A DNA stretch of 64,000 nt. Origin: Cristatella mucedo. Its lineage: Eukaryota; Bryozoa; Phylactolaemata; Cristatellidae. The notes under the pieces were generated by a model. That model was not told where the DNA came from, did no database searches, and saw only the letters and a list, made by a program, of their open reading frames with translations. Positions 1-12,500 of the stretch are shown one piece after another. The DNA is taken from assembly GCA_009760855.2 (NCBI GenBank), contig WPIO01000004.1, positions 6,764,501 through 6,828,500 of the forward strand. Reading direction: 5' to 3'. The first letter of the stretch is position 1. The number at the start of each line of letters is the position of its first letter. Made by a program: the position numbers and the translations under genes.

Positions 1-904
1 TACTGCCAGGGCTAAGCACCTTCAAACTGATATACATTTCGATGCGGCAGCATAACCATCTTCTTTGTAGCAAACTACTCAATTAAAGATGTTTTATTAA
101 ACATTGAATTTGTTTCAATATTCTGGTTCAAGCAGTTTTTATAGAATTTATTTCTTGAGACTTCTTTTCTACTATATAATTCGGCTGTTGTGTTACCCCC
201 TAATAATTCTAATCTTTTCATTATTGACTTAAAATTAGGCCAGTGGCTGCTATTGCTTTCAAAATGTAGCTCCACTATTAAATACCACTTAGAAAGCTCC
301 AAAGTGCAATAAAATACTCCATGAATCGGTAAAGTTACAGACAGAGCTGTTGTACGTAATCTACTCAAAAAGTTGTCTTCAGGGTAAACATTAACACACC
401 TAACAAAATTAGCTTAATACTTTGATTCACTGTATAACTACAAGTTATTACCATTTAATAAGGCTTAAGTGCGCTCAGAAACTTGTGAGCATTCAGTTTG
501 TTGTACATTTTAATAAAGAGTGTTCAGTTATTATGTACATTTTTGTTATAATTGGTACAACTTATAACCTTTCAAAATTTTGAAACTAGTAACAAACCTT
601 CCGATAGGCATCTAAATGCAAAGTGGGAAATTTCATATGCTAACAGTTCAATTTATTAGTACCATTACGATGATTCTTGCACACTTTATTTGAAAAAAAT
701 ATAGTAAATAGATCCATCTGCTTTAGACAGAGTTACTGACCTAATAGTCGATTGCAAGAATTAACTGTAGCTGCAGAGCAGTCAAGCCTTCATGCTCAGG
801 TTTTCAGTCGCTTAATAAGATGATAGATTAAATATATTTAGCGAGCCTAGGCACTTTAGTAACGCTTGTAATGCATGGGATCAATTATAAAAAAGTCGCA
901 TTAC
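1..904 (-). other. Intron after exon 19; no assignable content
   Basis: The exon that should follow must supply one base to finish the codon begun by exon 19 and encode the rest of the membrane-adjacent domain. No convincing match was found. A possible acceptor at 63-64 would open a frame to the window edge, but it shows no recognisable homology. No repeat family was recognised here. Confidence 0.4.
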
Positions 905-996
905 GTGACAATGAGTTCCTCAATTTTTGCTTTGACATCCTGCTCCGGCATCATGAGTGTTAAATCCAAAATGTGTGAACTGCTGACGATGACGAT
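905..996 (-). CDS. CDH23-like: Cadherin exon 19: start of membrane-adjacent domain
   Basis: Exon of 92 nt after a TTTTAG acceptor (997-1002 on plus); it begins in phase 0 and ends in phase 2 at a GTAATG donor (899-904). It encodes 30 residues starting IVIVSSSHILDLTLM and containing PEQDVKAKIEELI. Joined to exon 18 it gives ATATVEIVIVSSS, so the last strand of the final EC repeat runs straight into a strand, a proline and an amphipathic helix. That is the layout of the membrane-adjacent domain following the last EC of CDH23 and PCDH15. Reading past the donor meets TAA after a single codon, which supports the splice. An alternative reading is that the TAA is used as a stop, giving a secreted form; this is less likely. 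Confidence 0.75.
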
Positions 997-1339
997 CTAA
1001 AAGATGCAAACGTCGCTGTTAAGCATCTCCAGTCAAAATCACAGCTCATGCACGTCACTTAAAAATCCTTCGACTAAGCCGCATAATGATTCCTTGTATT
1101 ATGAAATTATTCCTTGGGTAGTAAGTGTTAATTTCTAATTGCTAGTGACTCACAGTTGTAGAAATTTGCCTTATTCCCCACTCTTTTAAATTAGAAATGA
1201 TCAATTTTAATGTGAAAAGAGCAGTTCATTGTAGTCCTTTTAAAATGCAGTTCAAAATTTGAAATCCACTCGTATTTCCTCAAATAGTACATAGATAACC
1301 CTAAAAGATTGAGCTTGGAACTGTCTTCGAAAATTTTAA

Positions 1340-1432
1340 CCATAAGTAGTAAATAATAATACACTTTCAATGCACTTGATAAAGCGCCTGAAGAGAGCTC
1401 AATCTCTTTATAGGCGCTTCACATTTGGTAAT
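1340..1432 (-). mobile_element. LINE A 3' tail fragment
   Basis: Minus-oriented copy of the family A 3' end. On plus it reads ATT-type repeats, then GCACTTGATAAAGCGCC, then CTCAATCTCT, then GGCGCTTCACATTT. The GCGCC/GGCGC arms of the terminal stem-loop are retained. It carries no coding sequence. Confidence 0.75.
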
Positions 1433-3531
1433 TCGCAGATTTCAAGAATCGGTCCCCAAACGTTTTTATTATCTCTGCACACGGTCCTCGTTCATAGAAT
1501 TAAAAAACAAGTGAGTTTTAGTGCAAGGACTCTCCTGGCCCAGTAAACCGCCAGTTCTCTTTGAATTTATCGAGATGATCAATTATCACGTGGAGTTTGA
1601 AGAACGTTTTGAAACTCATTGCTCATTGGTTCTTAATGATATTCTCAATCAGCTCTGCACAACTACAAGTCGTGCAGTTGTTCAGAAAGTCCAGAACTCA
1701 GGCGATGCTACTTTTTTAGGAAGTGCACTCAGTTTTTCCTAGAGCACTTTCTGAATTTAGGAAACCAATTCTCTATTTTATCTGTCGTGCTACACAGACG
1801 ATGGCTTTGAGCATTGCACAGTCTTAGCAAGGAAGCTGAAAAGGGACTTCAAAGTGACTACTGCCTCGTTAATTAGAGCAGTGAGAAATTATTTTGCCTA
1901 GCCAATTTATCGTGCAGAGACGGCACCTGTAGCTTTTAGTTTCAGACCAGTGACCCCCACTTGGCATTGCTGCTCGCCAGAGAGTACCTGGTCCTCAGTG
2001 GCAAGTACCACGCTTGGTTTAATGCCTGGCGATAGCTGCTGTATCTAAGGCCAAGATGGAAGGGAAACTTTGTGAATTCAATTAGGATCCCAACCGTGAA
2101 TTCCCAGATTTTTTGGGTAGGAAGGCTAGTACAAGCAAGTGGAGTGACTTTTCAGCAAGAATGGTGATTTCCTAATCAGATCAATTCTCACCAGGAAGCC
2201 GCTGAAGCTGATACAGAAGTTTTGCGATGAGGCAGCTATGCCACAGATTACACTCCACATTAGCAGCTGAGTGCTTTGCACCAATTGTAGCCGCTTTAGG
2301 GCACAAGTAAGGAGCCCCGATTGGAGGGAACGAATTGCAGTAATCCGGTGCGATGTGGAAAACGGGTTAACCCGGTTGGCTTGTTTACTCTTCCTGACAG
2401 ACCTTGATTGTTTGACGTTCCTTTGCTGAAAGTAGAGCTGACTCGAAAGCAAAGGAGCAGCAGTATTAGATTGCGGACCAAAGTCATGCAAGCAATGCTG
2501 ACTGGAATAGCCTTCGTGGCTAGCTCTTCGCACTTTCGTGTGACGACACGTGCTTTCCTTTGACTAAATCACTTCAGTGGGCCATCAAGTTTTGTCAACT
2601 GAGCCGGATGATGATCAGCCCGATGAAATCAGCTATGCAACTGCCCACCGGTCTGCGCCGCGCTATGAATGCGACCGAGCACGAGGAGAGGAGACCGAGC
2701 ATTGGCGAAATGCTGCTACAGACTCTCACAGTTACGTCTGAAGTGAAAGAAAAACGATTTAACGTAAAGAAAACCTGTGGTTGCTACAAGCGAAGTTTAA
2801 CCCCTAAAGCAGGGTAGTTTGTAGAGTCACGAGGTCATGTTGCCAGAGCAACATCGATGAATGTAGGCAGCTGTGGAGCCAGGGGTGAACTGTGGGGGTA
2901 GTTGTACCCATCCAGAAAGCTAGCATAAACCTAGACTGCCTCTGCGTCTCAGATATCCAGGTACCCCCACCTTTGCTTATTGCAAAATTTTACTCTTGTC
3001 ACGGTGAAAATGATGTATATATAAGTCACCTATTCAGTCGGGAAACAAATTGCAGCGTTTCAAATCGTGATAGCGAAGTCTGTCATGCAACTCTTTTACG
3101 ATAAATGCGCGATTGAGGGATCTCAGGTGAATATACAATTTTCTAAAAATATAATAGTACGAAGTGTTTATTAAATACCCGGGAATACATGTATGCCTAA
3201 ATACAAGCTCTTGTGCCATCTAAAGAAACTTAAAGTAATTATTGACAAATTTAATCTTTGAAGTGCCATGCATAACAAAAAGCTGTATATTTGTTGTAAC
3301 TTAAATAAATATCGTACAATAATTTAATTTATTTGAATGCTTTTATACGCAGTATAAGTAAAATTATATGTATAAGTATAAGTTTATTCGTATTCAAATC
3401 TCTCCCACATTGACGCCTAGTGTGTACAACGTTCACAGCGAGAACAAAAAAACTGAAATTTACCTCGACAATCTAAAGTTTCACAAACATGTTTCTGCAT
3501 AAAAATCTTCGATGAAAGAAAAATACACCTT

Positions 3532-3532
<1 letters not shown>

Positions 3533-3582
<50 letters not shown>
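3533..3582. repeat. (AG)n microsatellite
   Basis: Twenty-five uninterrupted AG units. Open frames crossing it on both strands are simple-repeat artefacts. Confidence 0.98.
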
Positions 3583-3584
<2 letters not shown>

Positions 3585-4502
3585 CAATTGCCAAATTGAT
3601 AATACAAAAATTTAGAAAAAAAGCAGAGCGATGGTCAATTCTTCTACAACATGAGTGTACGTCCATGGGAATATACTCTGGCCAAGGGATAAAACATTTT
3701 GTTCAGTATTCATCATCAGGAATTACGGAGGTGAAAAAGCAAACGGAAGTTTTTCATATTAATTTAGTTCGCCGAGCAAACGAAGTTCAACTAATGAGTG
3801 TCAGCTCTAGCAGCAAGTGTTCTATTAGTTAGACCAATCGTTCATCATTGGCTAGCAAGAACATACATGGATAAACTTGGTGGTCCAGGCGTTTTCATGC
3901 TAATGACACGAAGCTTTTCAAATATTTTCTGCTATTGACCTGATCCGGTACTCATGCAGCTGCTGAGTGTCGTCACTGAGTACTTCCTGTAGATGCTGCT
4001 CTACCCTTTAGTCAGTCTTTGACCAGGGACAAGGGGCTCACGCTTCGTGACCTCGAGACCTCGAGCACATGATTTTGTGTCCGACTTAATGCTATTCTCA
4101 ATGACCAGCTAGAAGAGATGCTGACAGTCCCTTTTTGCGCCAGCTGTTGCTATTCATGCTGCTAATTAGTCTGTCTTTACTTTTACTTAGATGCCAGCAG
4201 TAGGCAAGGAGGAAACACAATCCTTATATCAATAGTAATACACATGTAGTAGAGCCGTCCGAGCGCTCAATCGCTTTCTAGTCACTTTACATTACGCGGG
4301 AGCCTTAAAGGCTGTGGATTAAAAAGCTCGCCCGAAAGTCTGTATGGTCAAAACCAAAATATCGACATACTAATATTAAAGTGAAATGAGGATTTTTTTC
4401 ACGCGGACAGCTCGCTTTTCTAATAGGATTCTGCTTTTTTCATGAGCTCTCTACTGGCAAACTGCTGGGTCCTTGCCTAACCACTGGGTCGCATTGGCTA
4501 AG

Positions 4503-4721
<219 letters not shown>

Positions 4722-5599
4722 GAGTAGGCACTCGACGCCACCATCCCGCCCGCTCGTCATCAGTTCATAAATGGCGGGCATGGCATCATTTAGGCAGAGG
4801 GCGAGGACGCCTCATCCAGCACTGGTCGGAAAGCCGCATCTATCCCATGCGCAAGGAAGGACACTGCAATACTGCCCTTGCGGTAGCCAGCTCTCTTTAT
4901 CAGGAAATATTCAGCTTACTCTATGTAGCTCCTATATACGTGTAATGCTTTTAAAAAGCACGAGGCCAGTGTTGTTAATGTGAATTCCAATGCAGAGCGT
5001 CTCTCGTCCGGTATTTCATGACCACATATATCGTTTCGCGACTTGCGTCGTCGTAAATAAGATACTGGCTATACCTATTTCATAGTGTGGATTTCGACAA
5101 TGGGCGGGCATCTTCCAAAGGAGATTAGTGGCGAGATATTTGAACAAAAACTCTTGCCGCACGATCGTGGTCGAAATTCTTAGCGATGACAGTTAGCATA
5201 AAAACATATCTGCTCCCAGTTTCTAGGTCGGTAAAATCTTGAGAGAGTCTAGTGCTGGACGTTGATTAGGGGGAAATTTAGCACGTGCACTATAAGGGCA
5301 CTTGCCTCTGTCCACATTTCCTGGCACGTGGTTAGGCCGAAATTCTGTCGACCTCTAGGAGAGAGGCACACTTAACAGTAAGCTGACATTGGCGATGTAC
5401 ATAGAAAGCAGTCAAATAAAGAGGTGGCGACTGAGATAAATGCAGAGAGATAGATGCGTGCAAATAAATATCTATTGATGCTAGAGTAGAGGCTGGTCGG
5501 TAGGCTATAAGGGCTCGGTCGCAGCAGCCTCGGGCTGCTCGTGCCAACACCAGAGGTTCGATGCACGCACGGCGGCAACCTTAATAAGGTCCGGAAAAA

Positions 5600-6453
5600 A
5601 GAGCTCGTCTCCTGAACACCCTAGACCTTCATCTCTGCGGTCCTATCTGGCAGACCAACTTAGCCCTGCCGTAACCGAGATTGGTATTGCTTCTTTGGAA
5701 AAAGGAGCTGCACCCAAGGCCATCAAATGAGCATTCTTTAGGCCGATACTCGGAAAGCCTAGATTAGATACAGAGGTCCTAGCATACTATTGACCAGTTT
5801 ACCTTCTTCCTTTCTTGTCAACGATTCTCGAAAAAATTGTCGCTAAGCAGCTAGTTGCAAATTTTGTAAATAATAAAATATCAGAAACATCTCAATCAGG
5901 CTTCAAGAGGCAGCAATCAACTAAAACTGCTCTCCTCCGTATTAACCATGACATTATACGTGACAAGGATGATAAGAATGTCACTGCCCTAGCTCTGCTA
6001 GATCTGTCAGCTGCCTTTGATACCATTAATCACGATGTTCTGCTTGAACCATTGAGAAAAACGATCAGTCTGGCAGACAAGGCACTGGGGTGGTTCAAAT
6101 CGTACTTGTCTGATCATGTTCAATCCGTGTAGTGTGGTGTTCAGGTCAACACGAGACGGGTCCGTTTTGGAGTCCATCAAGGGTCAGTACTCGGTCTCTT
6201 GCTGTTCTCAGTTTATACTTAACTTCTGAGAAAAGTGAACAAACAGGCCTATGAAATAGGGTGTCACTTTTATGCTGACGATAATCGGCAGTATTTGTCA
6301 TTCAAACCATCGTGTTCTGCTGCAACAGCTGATAAATTGAATGCTCGCCTTGCCAAAATCAGATCCTGGATGTTAAAAAACTTCTTAAAACAAAATTGCG
6401 ATGGAACCGACCCACTGATCATAAGGCACCCTAAGCGTGTGGCTGGATTCAAA
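5600..6453 (+). mobile_element. LINE B reverse transcriptase relic (5' part of nested element)
   Basis: Degenerate non-LTR reverse transcriptase. Visible blocks in order: an LPFLSTILEKIVAKQL-like block at 5800-5850, SGFKRQQSTKTALLRI, ALLDLSAAFDTINHDVLL (RT motif with the first catalytic Asp), WFKSYLSD, a GSVLG block near 6182-6197, and a YADD box near 6272. Stops and frameshifts at about 5730, 5790, 6130 and 6220 break the frame. It ends in HPKRVAGFKAF, which matches the HPKRVAGLKGF block of the intact family B copy near 53170. This shows that the RT belongs to family B and not to the A tail that interrupts it. Confidence 0.85.
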
Positions 6454-6625
6454 GCCTTTGCTCGTCCCTGTGCATGTCACCCCTAACCATGTTGTTCATT
6501 TTATTTGTTTGTCAAGCATGATTTTACTCGCCATTCAATTGCATTTCCATTTGCAGCAAATGTAAAGCGCCTAGAGAGCGATTGAGTTCTCTAAGGGCGC
6601 TTTGTCTAGTGCATTATTATTGTTA
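6454..6625 (+). mobile_element. LINE A 3' tail nested inside LINE B
   Basis: Begins near TGTGCATGTCACCCCTAACC and continues through TTTGCAGCAAATGTAAAGCGCC and GGGCGCTTTG to an ATT/GTT-repeat tail. It is flanked on both sides by family B coding sequence. About 100 codons of B that the intact copy carries between these flanks are missing, so insertion was accompanied by a deletion or a recombination. Confidence 0.8.
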
Positions 6626-6630
6626 TTATT

Positions 6631-7213
6631 ATGAATACGGCTGCAAGGCTAGTTTTTAAGTCCCAGAGGTTTGAGCACGTGTCTCCTTTGCTAAAAGAGC
6701 TAGGATGGATGCCGGTTGAGCAACGGAGACAGAGCAAAGTTCTTCCGCCGACTCACAAGGCCCGCCACGGCTTGACTCCTTCGGACCTAGCTGAACTGCT
6801 GTGCCAGTTTCAGCTTCTTTGAGCCCTCAGGTCCTTGTATGGACAATAAATAAGCGGTTCCATTCCTCCGCTTAAAGACCGTTGGCGACAGAAGCTTTAG
6901 CTCTGCACGTCCTAGACTGTGGAACTCGCTTACACAATTCTAATGCAGCGACAACTACTCTCCTGCTGCCGACTATGGCTCATCATTTCCAGCGGTCATG
7001 TGCTGCTACTTCCATGTTACTCAACTGCTCTCCTGAATATGCTATGCTTCCTGATTTCTCCTTGTTGCGTGAGACGAAGTCTGCTGGCTACCGAATGCGT
7101 ACCGAAAGCGGCTTAGGCTGTGAGTTTTCTATGCAGAACTGTCTCGCGTAACACCCACAGAGTTTGCATATCTTTGTGGAGTTGCAGACGGAGGTATATT
7201 ACATTACATACAT
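6631..7213 (+). mobile_element. LINE B 3' end (3' part of nested element)
   Basis: Resumes family B at MNTAARLVFKSQRFEHVSP, followed by LGWMPVEQR, KARHGL and DLAELL, which parallel the minus-strand copy at 52374-53165. It ends in the B tail, whose last bases are ATTACATTACATACAT. Stops and frameshifts follow residue 60. The tail finishes about 33 bp from exon 18. Confidence 0.85.
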
Positions 7214-7246
7214 GCATCGAGCTATTTGAATTTTACAGGCACTCAC

Positions 7247-7462
7247 CTCGACTGTGGCTGTGGCGTAAAGTCCAGCTGAGTTTCGTGCACGAGCTTCAAA
7301 CTTGATAGTCCCTGCGGCATTCTGCGGAATGGTAGCTGTCGTGGCAACATCTCCACTCTTCCCAACGGTGATCGGCGGATTGCCTCCGAAGTTTGCGAGG
7401 TCCGTGAACTTATCGATCGCATACTGGACGTCGTTTGTTTCGTCGAAGACAGTCAAATAGTC
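7247..7462 (-). CDS. CDH23-like: Cadherin exon 18: body of the last EC repeat (EC-I)
   Basis: Exon of 216 nt (72 codons, phase 0 both ends), acceptor CTTGTAG, donor GTGAGT. It encodes DYLTVFDETNDVQYAIDKF near its start and GTIKFEARARNSAGLYATAT at its end. The end is the F and G strands of an EC fold, but the usual LDRE and DXD ligands are absent and the middle is a divergent loop (NFGGNPPITVGKSGD). Loss of calcium ligands in the membrane-proximal EC agrees with the CDH23-type C-terminus. Exon 17 joins upstream and exon 19 downstream without a frame change. Confidence 0.88.
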
Positions 7463-9198
7463 CTACAAGTTGGCAGCGGGAAAATGTTTCCGTCATTATG
7501 GAAATATAAATAAAACCAACCCTCGAACTCAAAAGCGAACCAGGCTAACTCGTCGTGGTGGCGAATGGCTGGACGCTTAGGGCATACTAGCTGATGCGTT
7601 TCCAACAGCACGGTGGCAGCTTTCTCAAAGCTTTCAGCTCGCTTGAGCTCACGGCCGCTCATTTCTACTAATTGAAGCGAGAAAGTCCGCCACGCCCCAA
7701 GATGGCTCACTTGCGTAGCAGAGCAAGATGGCTCAGTTCCGTCAAGCTGAAAGATAGCTCAGCTCTGTTCCCTCAGATGGAAATCGTATGACGCAGCGAA
7801 TCTATCAGGTCCGCAAGCACTGCGCTGCTAGCACAAACGTATTGGGTGAGCTCGGCTGTCCGACTCAGGTTGGGCTGACCGGGCTCTCCTCTCAGACTCA
7901 CTGGAGCTCTATTGTTCGAGAGCCCGGTTAAGCTAGTAGAACCTAGGCTGTTAGAGTCTGCTTGAACGAGCGCAGACGAATGGCAATCCATGATTGAGAG
8001 CTATTTCTGCAGCTCCAAACGCCAAGATTCCTTGCTGAAAACTCTCGACTTTGAATTGGGAAAGCTCGGGCTTCTGAGCCACACGATGGAGAAGCTAAAA
8101 GATGACAGAGTCACGCGATGGTAGTCTAAGCAGATGCAAGAAAGCTGTCCTCGTTGAGGTGAGGAGCTAAGATCGAAAGAGTGCGCCAGTATTCTTTTCC
8201 GACAAAAACGACGAACAAAGGGACACGAGTTTCTTGGAAAAATTGTGAAAAACATATTGAAAAAAACGATTCTGCCGGTCGGCCAGTCTATATTATTAGC
8301 CAATACAATTGAAATAAGTAAACTAATTTGAAAACTAAAGCCTTAGCAGAACCGTGGCATCAGATTAGTTTCCTAATGCGGATGGCTTTTCAATAATAAT
8401 CAGGAGCGGCCTTGCTTTGGCCCGAGGTTTAAGGTGCTCACCTTCGGTGACCAAGGTTGTGGGCTCGAATCCTGCAGCATATGCGAAGCCCATGGAGATA
8501 GGTTCAGTGCTCCGGGGGTTCAATATGAGAGAGTTTTAATTTCTGCGGCAAGACGTGACCTAGCTTTAGGCATTTATCGCACAGTGAACCTAAGATGGTG
8601 CAGCTAGCATGAAATAAAAGGCAATATTGGCGATGCAATGTGCTCGCTACAACCGCGCCTAAGTAAAGAGAATAAACCGTGTCTTTCGCCCCTTTTACGG
8701 GCGGCCATTTCTCATACAGCTGGATCAGACTGTCTGCCTTTACAATGGTCATTATTAAAGGGCCGAGGACGCCACTGAATGGTTCGCTCGCTGTTGGCGG
8801 CAGAAGCTTCTTGCTCTGCGAGTTCTAGATAGTTCTAGATAGGCTGCGATAAAATATCTCTTGAAACTACTCCTTGCCGTCTGCTGCCGACTCTGGCAAA
8901 TTCATCCTTGCGAGCTGTCGAACGGAGCTAGTGCTGCTCGTTCGATTTACTTTTGGTTACAGTCGCAAGCTGTTTGACTTATTTGAGTTAGATGCTCCAA
9001 AAATGCTGATCAAGATAAGTCAAGTTTTCCGAAAGTTCCCTACAATTCCGTTGCGTAATCGAAGACTCTCGAAAAAAATGGCAGCAGCTCAATTTTCGTG
9101 CCCATTGCAAACTGATGTAGATACATTCAGGCACGTAATGCATGCCTACCTACAAGGTTCTGGCTCTATAATTGTGCCATCTGTTGCTGGATTCTTAC
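7463..9198 (-). other. Intron 17 (1.7 kb)
   Basis: Contains a SINE I-like fragment (8401-8520). The minus-strand open frame of 85 codons ending at the exon 18 acceptor has no recognisable similarity. Nothing else is assignable. Confidence 0.7.
8401..8520 (+). mobile_element. SINE I relic (tRNA-like head)
   Basis: GGTGCTCACCTTCGGTGACC, then GTGGGCTCGAATCC (a B-box-like sequence), then GCATATGCGAAGCCC, which matches the better copy at 12882-13025. The tail is diverged. Confidence 0.55.
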
Positions 9199-9317
9199 CT
9201 GCAGCTTCAACAGAGTAACATCGCCTTTCGTGTCTCGCACAACGGCTCTGTAAAAGCGCTCTGGGTTAAACTTGGGCTCGCTGTCAACGACGTCCAGGAT
9301 TTTAACAGTTACCGATG
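9199..9317 (-). CDS. CDH23-like: Cadherin exon 17: EC-H/EC-I junction
   Basis: Exon of 119 nt, acceptor TTATAG, donor GTAAGA. Two bases complete the codon begun by exon 16; 39 codons follow. It encodes SVTVKILDVVDSEPKFNPE, where DVVDS replaces the canonical DXNDN linker, then FYRAVVRDTKGDVTLLKLQ. The usual xEN calcium motif is VRD. It therefore carries the end of EC-H and the first strands of EC-I. Linker degeneration suggests a calcium-free, possibly flexible joint. Confidence 0.88.
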
Positions 9318-9626
9318 CTATAACAAAAGCAGGATAAGATCAGCGGAATGTTTAGGATGGCAAGCGAGGCAGACAAATAACATTATTCCGCAACGGAAGG
9401 CGAAACAACGCTACATCCCAAACTGATATATTGCTGCTTACAGAACTCTATCGCAGCAAAATATGCGGTATTCGATTGCAGAAACGACGTTTTTCTTGTA
9501 ACGTCCGAAATTAAAATTCGTTCCGAATAAAGACCAATTTGGTAGCTCTAAATTCCTGAATGCTCAAATCAATATTTCTGGTCTGCCTCAAAGCTGGTAG
9601 ATCCACGCTCCAGAGAGCATACGCAC
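9318..9626 (-). other. Intron 16 (309 bp)
   Basis: Short AT-rich intron in phase 1; no repeats seen. Confidence 0.85.
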
Positions 9627-9771
9627 CTGTGTCTAGCTGTGGCTTTTTAAGCTCTGCATTCAGGTCCTGCACCTGCACGGTGAATGTTATAAGACTTGCA
9701 CGTTCTCTGTCTAGATCCTTGGCGACGTAGATAGTTCCGGTCGTACCATTGACATCAAAAGGATAATGAGA
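9627..9771 (-). CDS. CDH23-like: Cadherin exon 16: second half of EC-H
   Basis: Exon of 145 nt (48 codons plus one base), acceptor ATTACAG, donor GTGCGT. It encodes SHYPFDVNGTTGTIYVAKDL, then DRERASLITFTVQVQDLNAE. The F-DVN-TTG-I pattern and LDRE are standard EC features. VQD with no following glycine pair departs from the A-x-D-x-G consensus. The last base G joins CA of exon 17 to make Ala. Confidence 0.93.
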
Positions 9772-12289
9772 CTGTAATTGTTTTAGAACGGTAGTTAACG
9801 CACACGCATGAATGACAGAAAACATACTAGCAAACGTCGCAGTCCGAGCGAACGGTATGGACGTGCAATAGCTTGGCTAAGTAGTTGAAAAGACTACCTA
9901 CATTTCTACGGATAAATTAGATTTGATTACTCTGTAAAAGCGCAAGGTCTGCACGGTGAATAGGGCGTTGACAGTAAAATCAAGTGGTACCATGTGTCAG
10001 CTTGGTGACAAAATATACTGTTCCAGGGCTACCACTTTACTCCCCATTTCTGTATGTGGCGGCAAAGATGATTCACTGATATTTAGCGCCTAAACTTGGA
10101 CTAGCCATGAAGATTTAAGCGAGGCGTGGGCGGGTTTTTTTCCCTTACATATTGCTGCGATTGTTCTGGTCGTTAGCATTTGCGTGCTAAATTCCTCTTC
10201 CTCTTGTAAAGTCAACAGTTTGTCCCAGGAATGCTCTATTCCAAAGACGCGCATTTTAGAAAGCCGCTGCTTACAGGCGCGCATTTGGCAATCGAAATGT
10301 ATGGGAAGACATGGTAATTCAATTAGGTCTTAACGGTTGCATTGTACGCCGCTTAAAAAACTACCTATTAGCTCCCCACAAAGCTGCGCATCGATTTTAA
10401 GATCCAGTTCCTTCTATCTCTTGACCCGGTTAACCTTTGTTTGTAAAATTTACATTTTCAAGCACGAACCTTATACTCCATACACCTAGTCTTTTAGCAG
10501 CATATGACCACACGAATCTTTCGAAGGCTATACATTTAATTGGTATTCTCACTAGGCCCGGATTTACTAATTTAATTAGATTTCAACCCCTTCTCACTGG
10601 CAAAGTTTAAGAAGAATCCTCATACGATATTCTCACATCATCAGCTCCATTCACTTAGATTCTACTTAATGTTCTAGCATTTGCTGAAATGGAATGAAAT
10701 TATCGCTACTGAGTCGGCATTGCTTGCCTTTTAGCGTCGCTTATTGGCTTGGAAAGAAGTATTGTACACTTAGGCGCTATGCAATTAATGATCTGATTAG
10801 TTGAAAAGTAGTTAAGTTAATAAAAGTAGTAAGTTAGTTGAAAATTAGAGCTTCAATTTTAATACAGCTTGACCAAAACTAGGCTTTTGTGGCACTCGAG
10901 CCAGCAAGACTAAGAGAGTGTTTCTCTCATAATATTTGTCGGTGTCTGCATTCCGTTGACTTTGAAAACGGAACTTAAAGGTAAGATGTTGTAGGCTCGC
11001 AGCTTGTGGCTGGTAATTTAGAACACACTCAGTGTCTCAGCGGAGACTCATTGATTATGAATTAGGGAGGAATTGTGTAAGAATTTTGAAACGCTTGACC
11101 CTATGGCAAGTGGATCAATGATCCCTCACCAAAATGAAAATAAATATCTCGATTCCATGCAGACCAAGACTTTGATTCCACACAGAAACCAGAAACATCG
11201 TGATAATTTATCCGCTTGTAGACTATTAATGGTCTTTGAGAGTCAATAAAAAATGCAGCGACTACTACCAGCTGTTTCGTTTACTAGGTGAGCCGGAATA
11301 GGTTGCAAAAAAGATGGGCAGATATGCCGCTTAAAAACCCTTCAGATTGTACACCAGACCCTGATGGGCTTTCTCAGTGCCGTAAAATGTATTTACTTAA
11401 TGACGGCTAGTAAAGCTAAGGCCTTGTCTTCATGAGGTGTTCATCTTTAAATTCAAGTTCTTCCACAGTTTTTGGCCTTTCTTCTTATATCTTTGTCGCA
11501 GATCTAAAGCTCTCAACATGTAAAGTGATCGAAAATCGTGGTGGAATTAATGAACAGTAATAATAATAAAAATGAAGAAAAATAATATCCAAACATCCAA
11601 AGTTGCATGAATCTCTCGTGAAAAAGCTAGCCTGAGCCTCAAAGGGTTGTGTCAGTGGTTGCTATTTAACGAGTTTCTTTAGCGAAAACTAGTGTTTTAG
11701 AAGCAGTGGGCTACCGCCAGCTAAAGCTCCAACGGAGTCGATGCAATAGTTCGCAAGCGGCTATCGGAGCGATGTTGGAGTGCTATTTGGTCATCCTGGT
11801 GACTGCTCGACGGGCTTGAGTATAAGTGTAAATCTGTCGGCTCTTCAAATGTAAGTGCTCAACATTCTCTTCATCAATTCAGTTTCTAAACTGTGGCCAA
11901 TGTTTAAATTGCCGTTACTGATATGTTGCTAAAACTTCGATCCAGGGCCTCGGCACTTTCTATCCAAACGTTTCCCTTATGTGGGCGACAACGTATACCA
12001 TCAAGAGTCATTTCTACGTGATTAGAGATCAAAATTCGAACGAGTTCACTTCTACTAAAATTTTCTCCGCAGGGCAATGAAAATCTCAAAACCTCACCAA
12101 CAATGGAATGCAGCCTACGCAGGATGAGATTATTTGTGAAGCGATTCCTTGAAAGTACTTTACAGTGCAAGGACGTCGTTTACACTAAATTAGGCAGTGC
12201 CACTATGGCTCTCAGTTCAAGGTGTTCTAATTGAGTCACTTGATCGAAAAGTGATGCAAACGCATCGTAATGAAAACAGTAACAATTCG

Positions 12290-12500
12290 CTCAATAAAGT
12301 AACTCCTCCGAGAGAACTCAATCTATTTTTAGGTGCTTTACATTTGCTTCAAAGGTAGCAACATCGAATGGCCAGTGGTAGAATGCTCAATAAACAATAA
12401 GATCAACATGGTTAGGGGTGACATGCACAGGGTCAGCATGCAAGTGTGGTTAGTGGCAGCATGCATAGACAGTGTCAGCATGCATAGACACAACTCCGGC
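12290..12500 (-). mobile_element. LINE A 3' tail
   Basis: Minus-oriented: GAGAGAACTCAATCTATTTT, GGTGCTTTACATTTGC, then ATGGTTAGGGGTGACATGCA and GTCAGCATGCA repeats. The ATT repeat is lost at the left edge. Confidence 0.75.

Noticed and set aside
1-62. Possible exon after exon 19 (acceptor at 63-64 on plus)
   Set aside because: The frame stays open to the edge but shows no recognisable membrane-adjacent or transmembrane features.
7453-7710. 85-codon minus frame overlapping the exon 18 acceptor
   Set aside because: Lies in intron 17; no homology, and exon 17 joins exon 18 at 7462 in phase.
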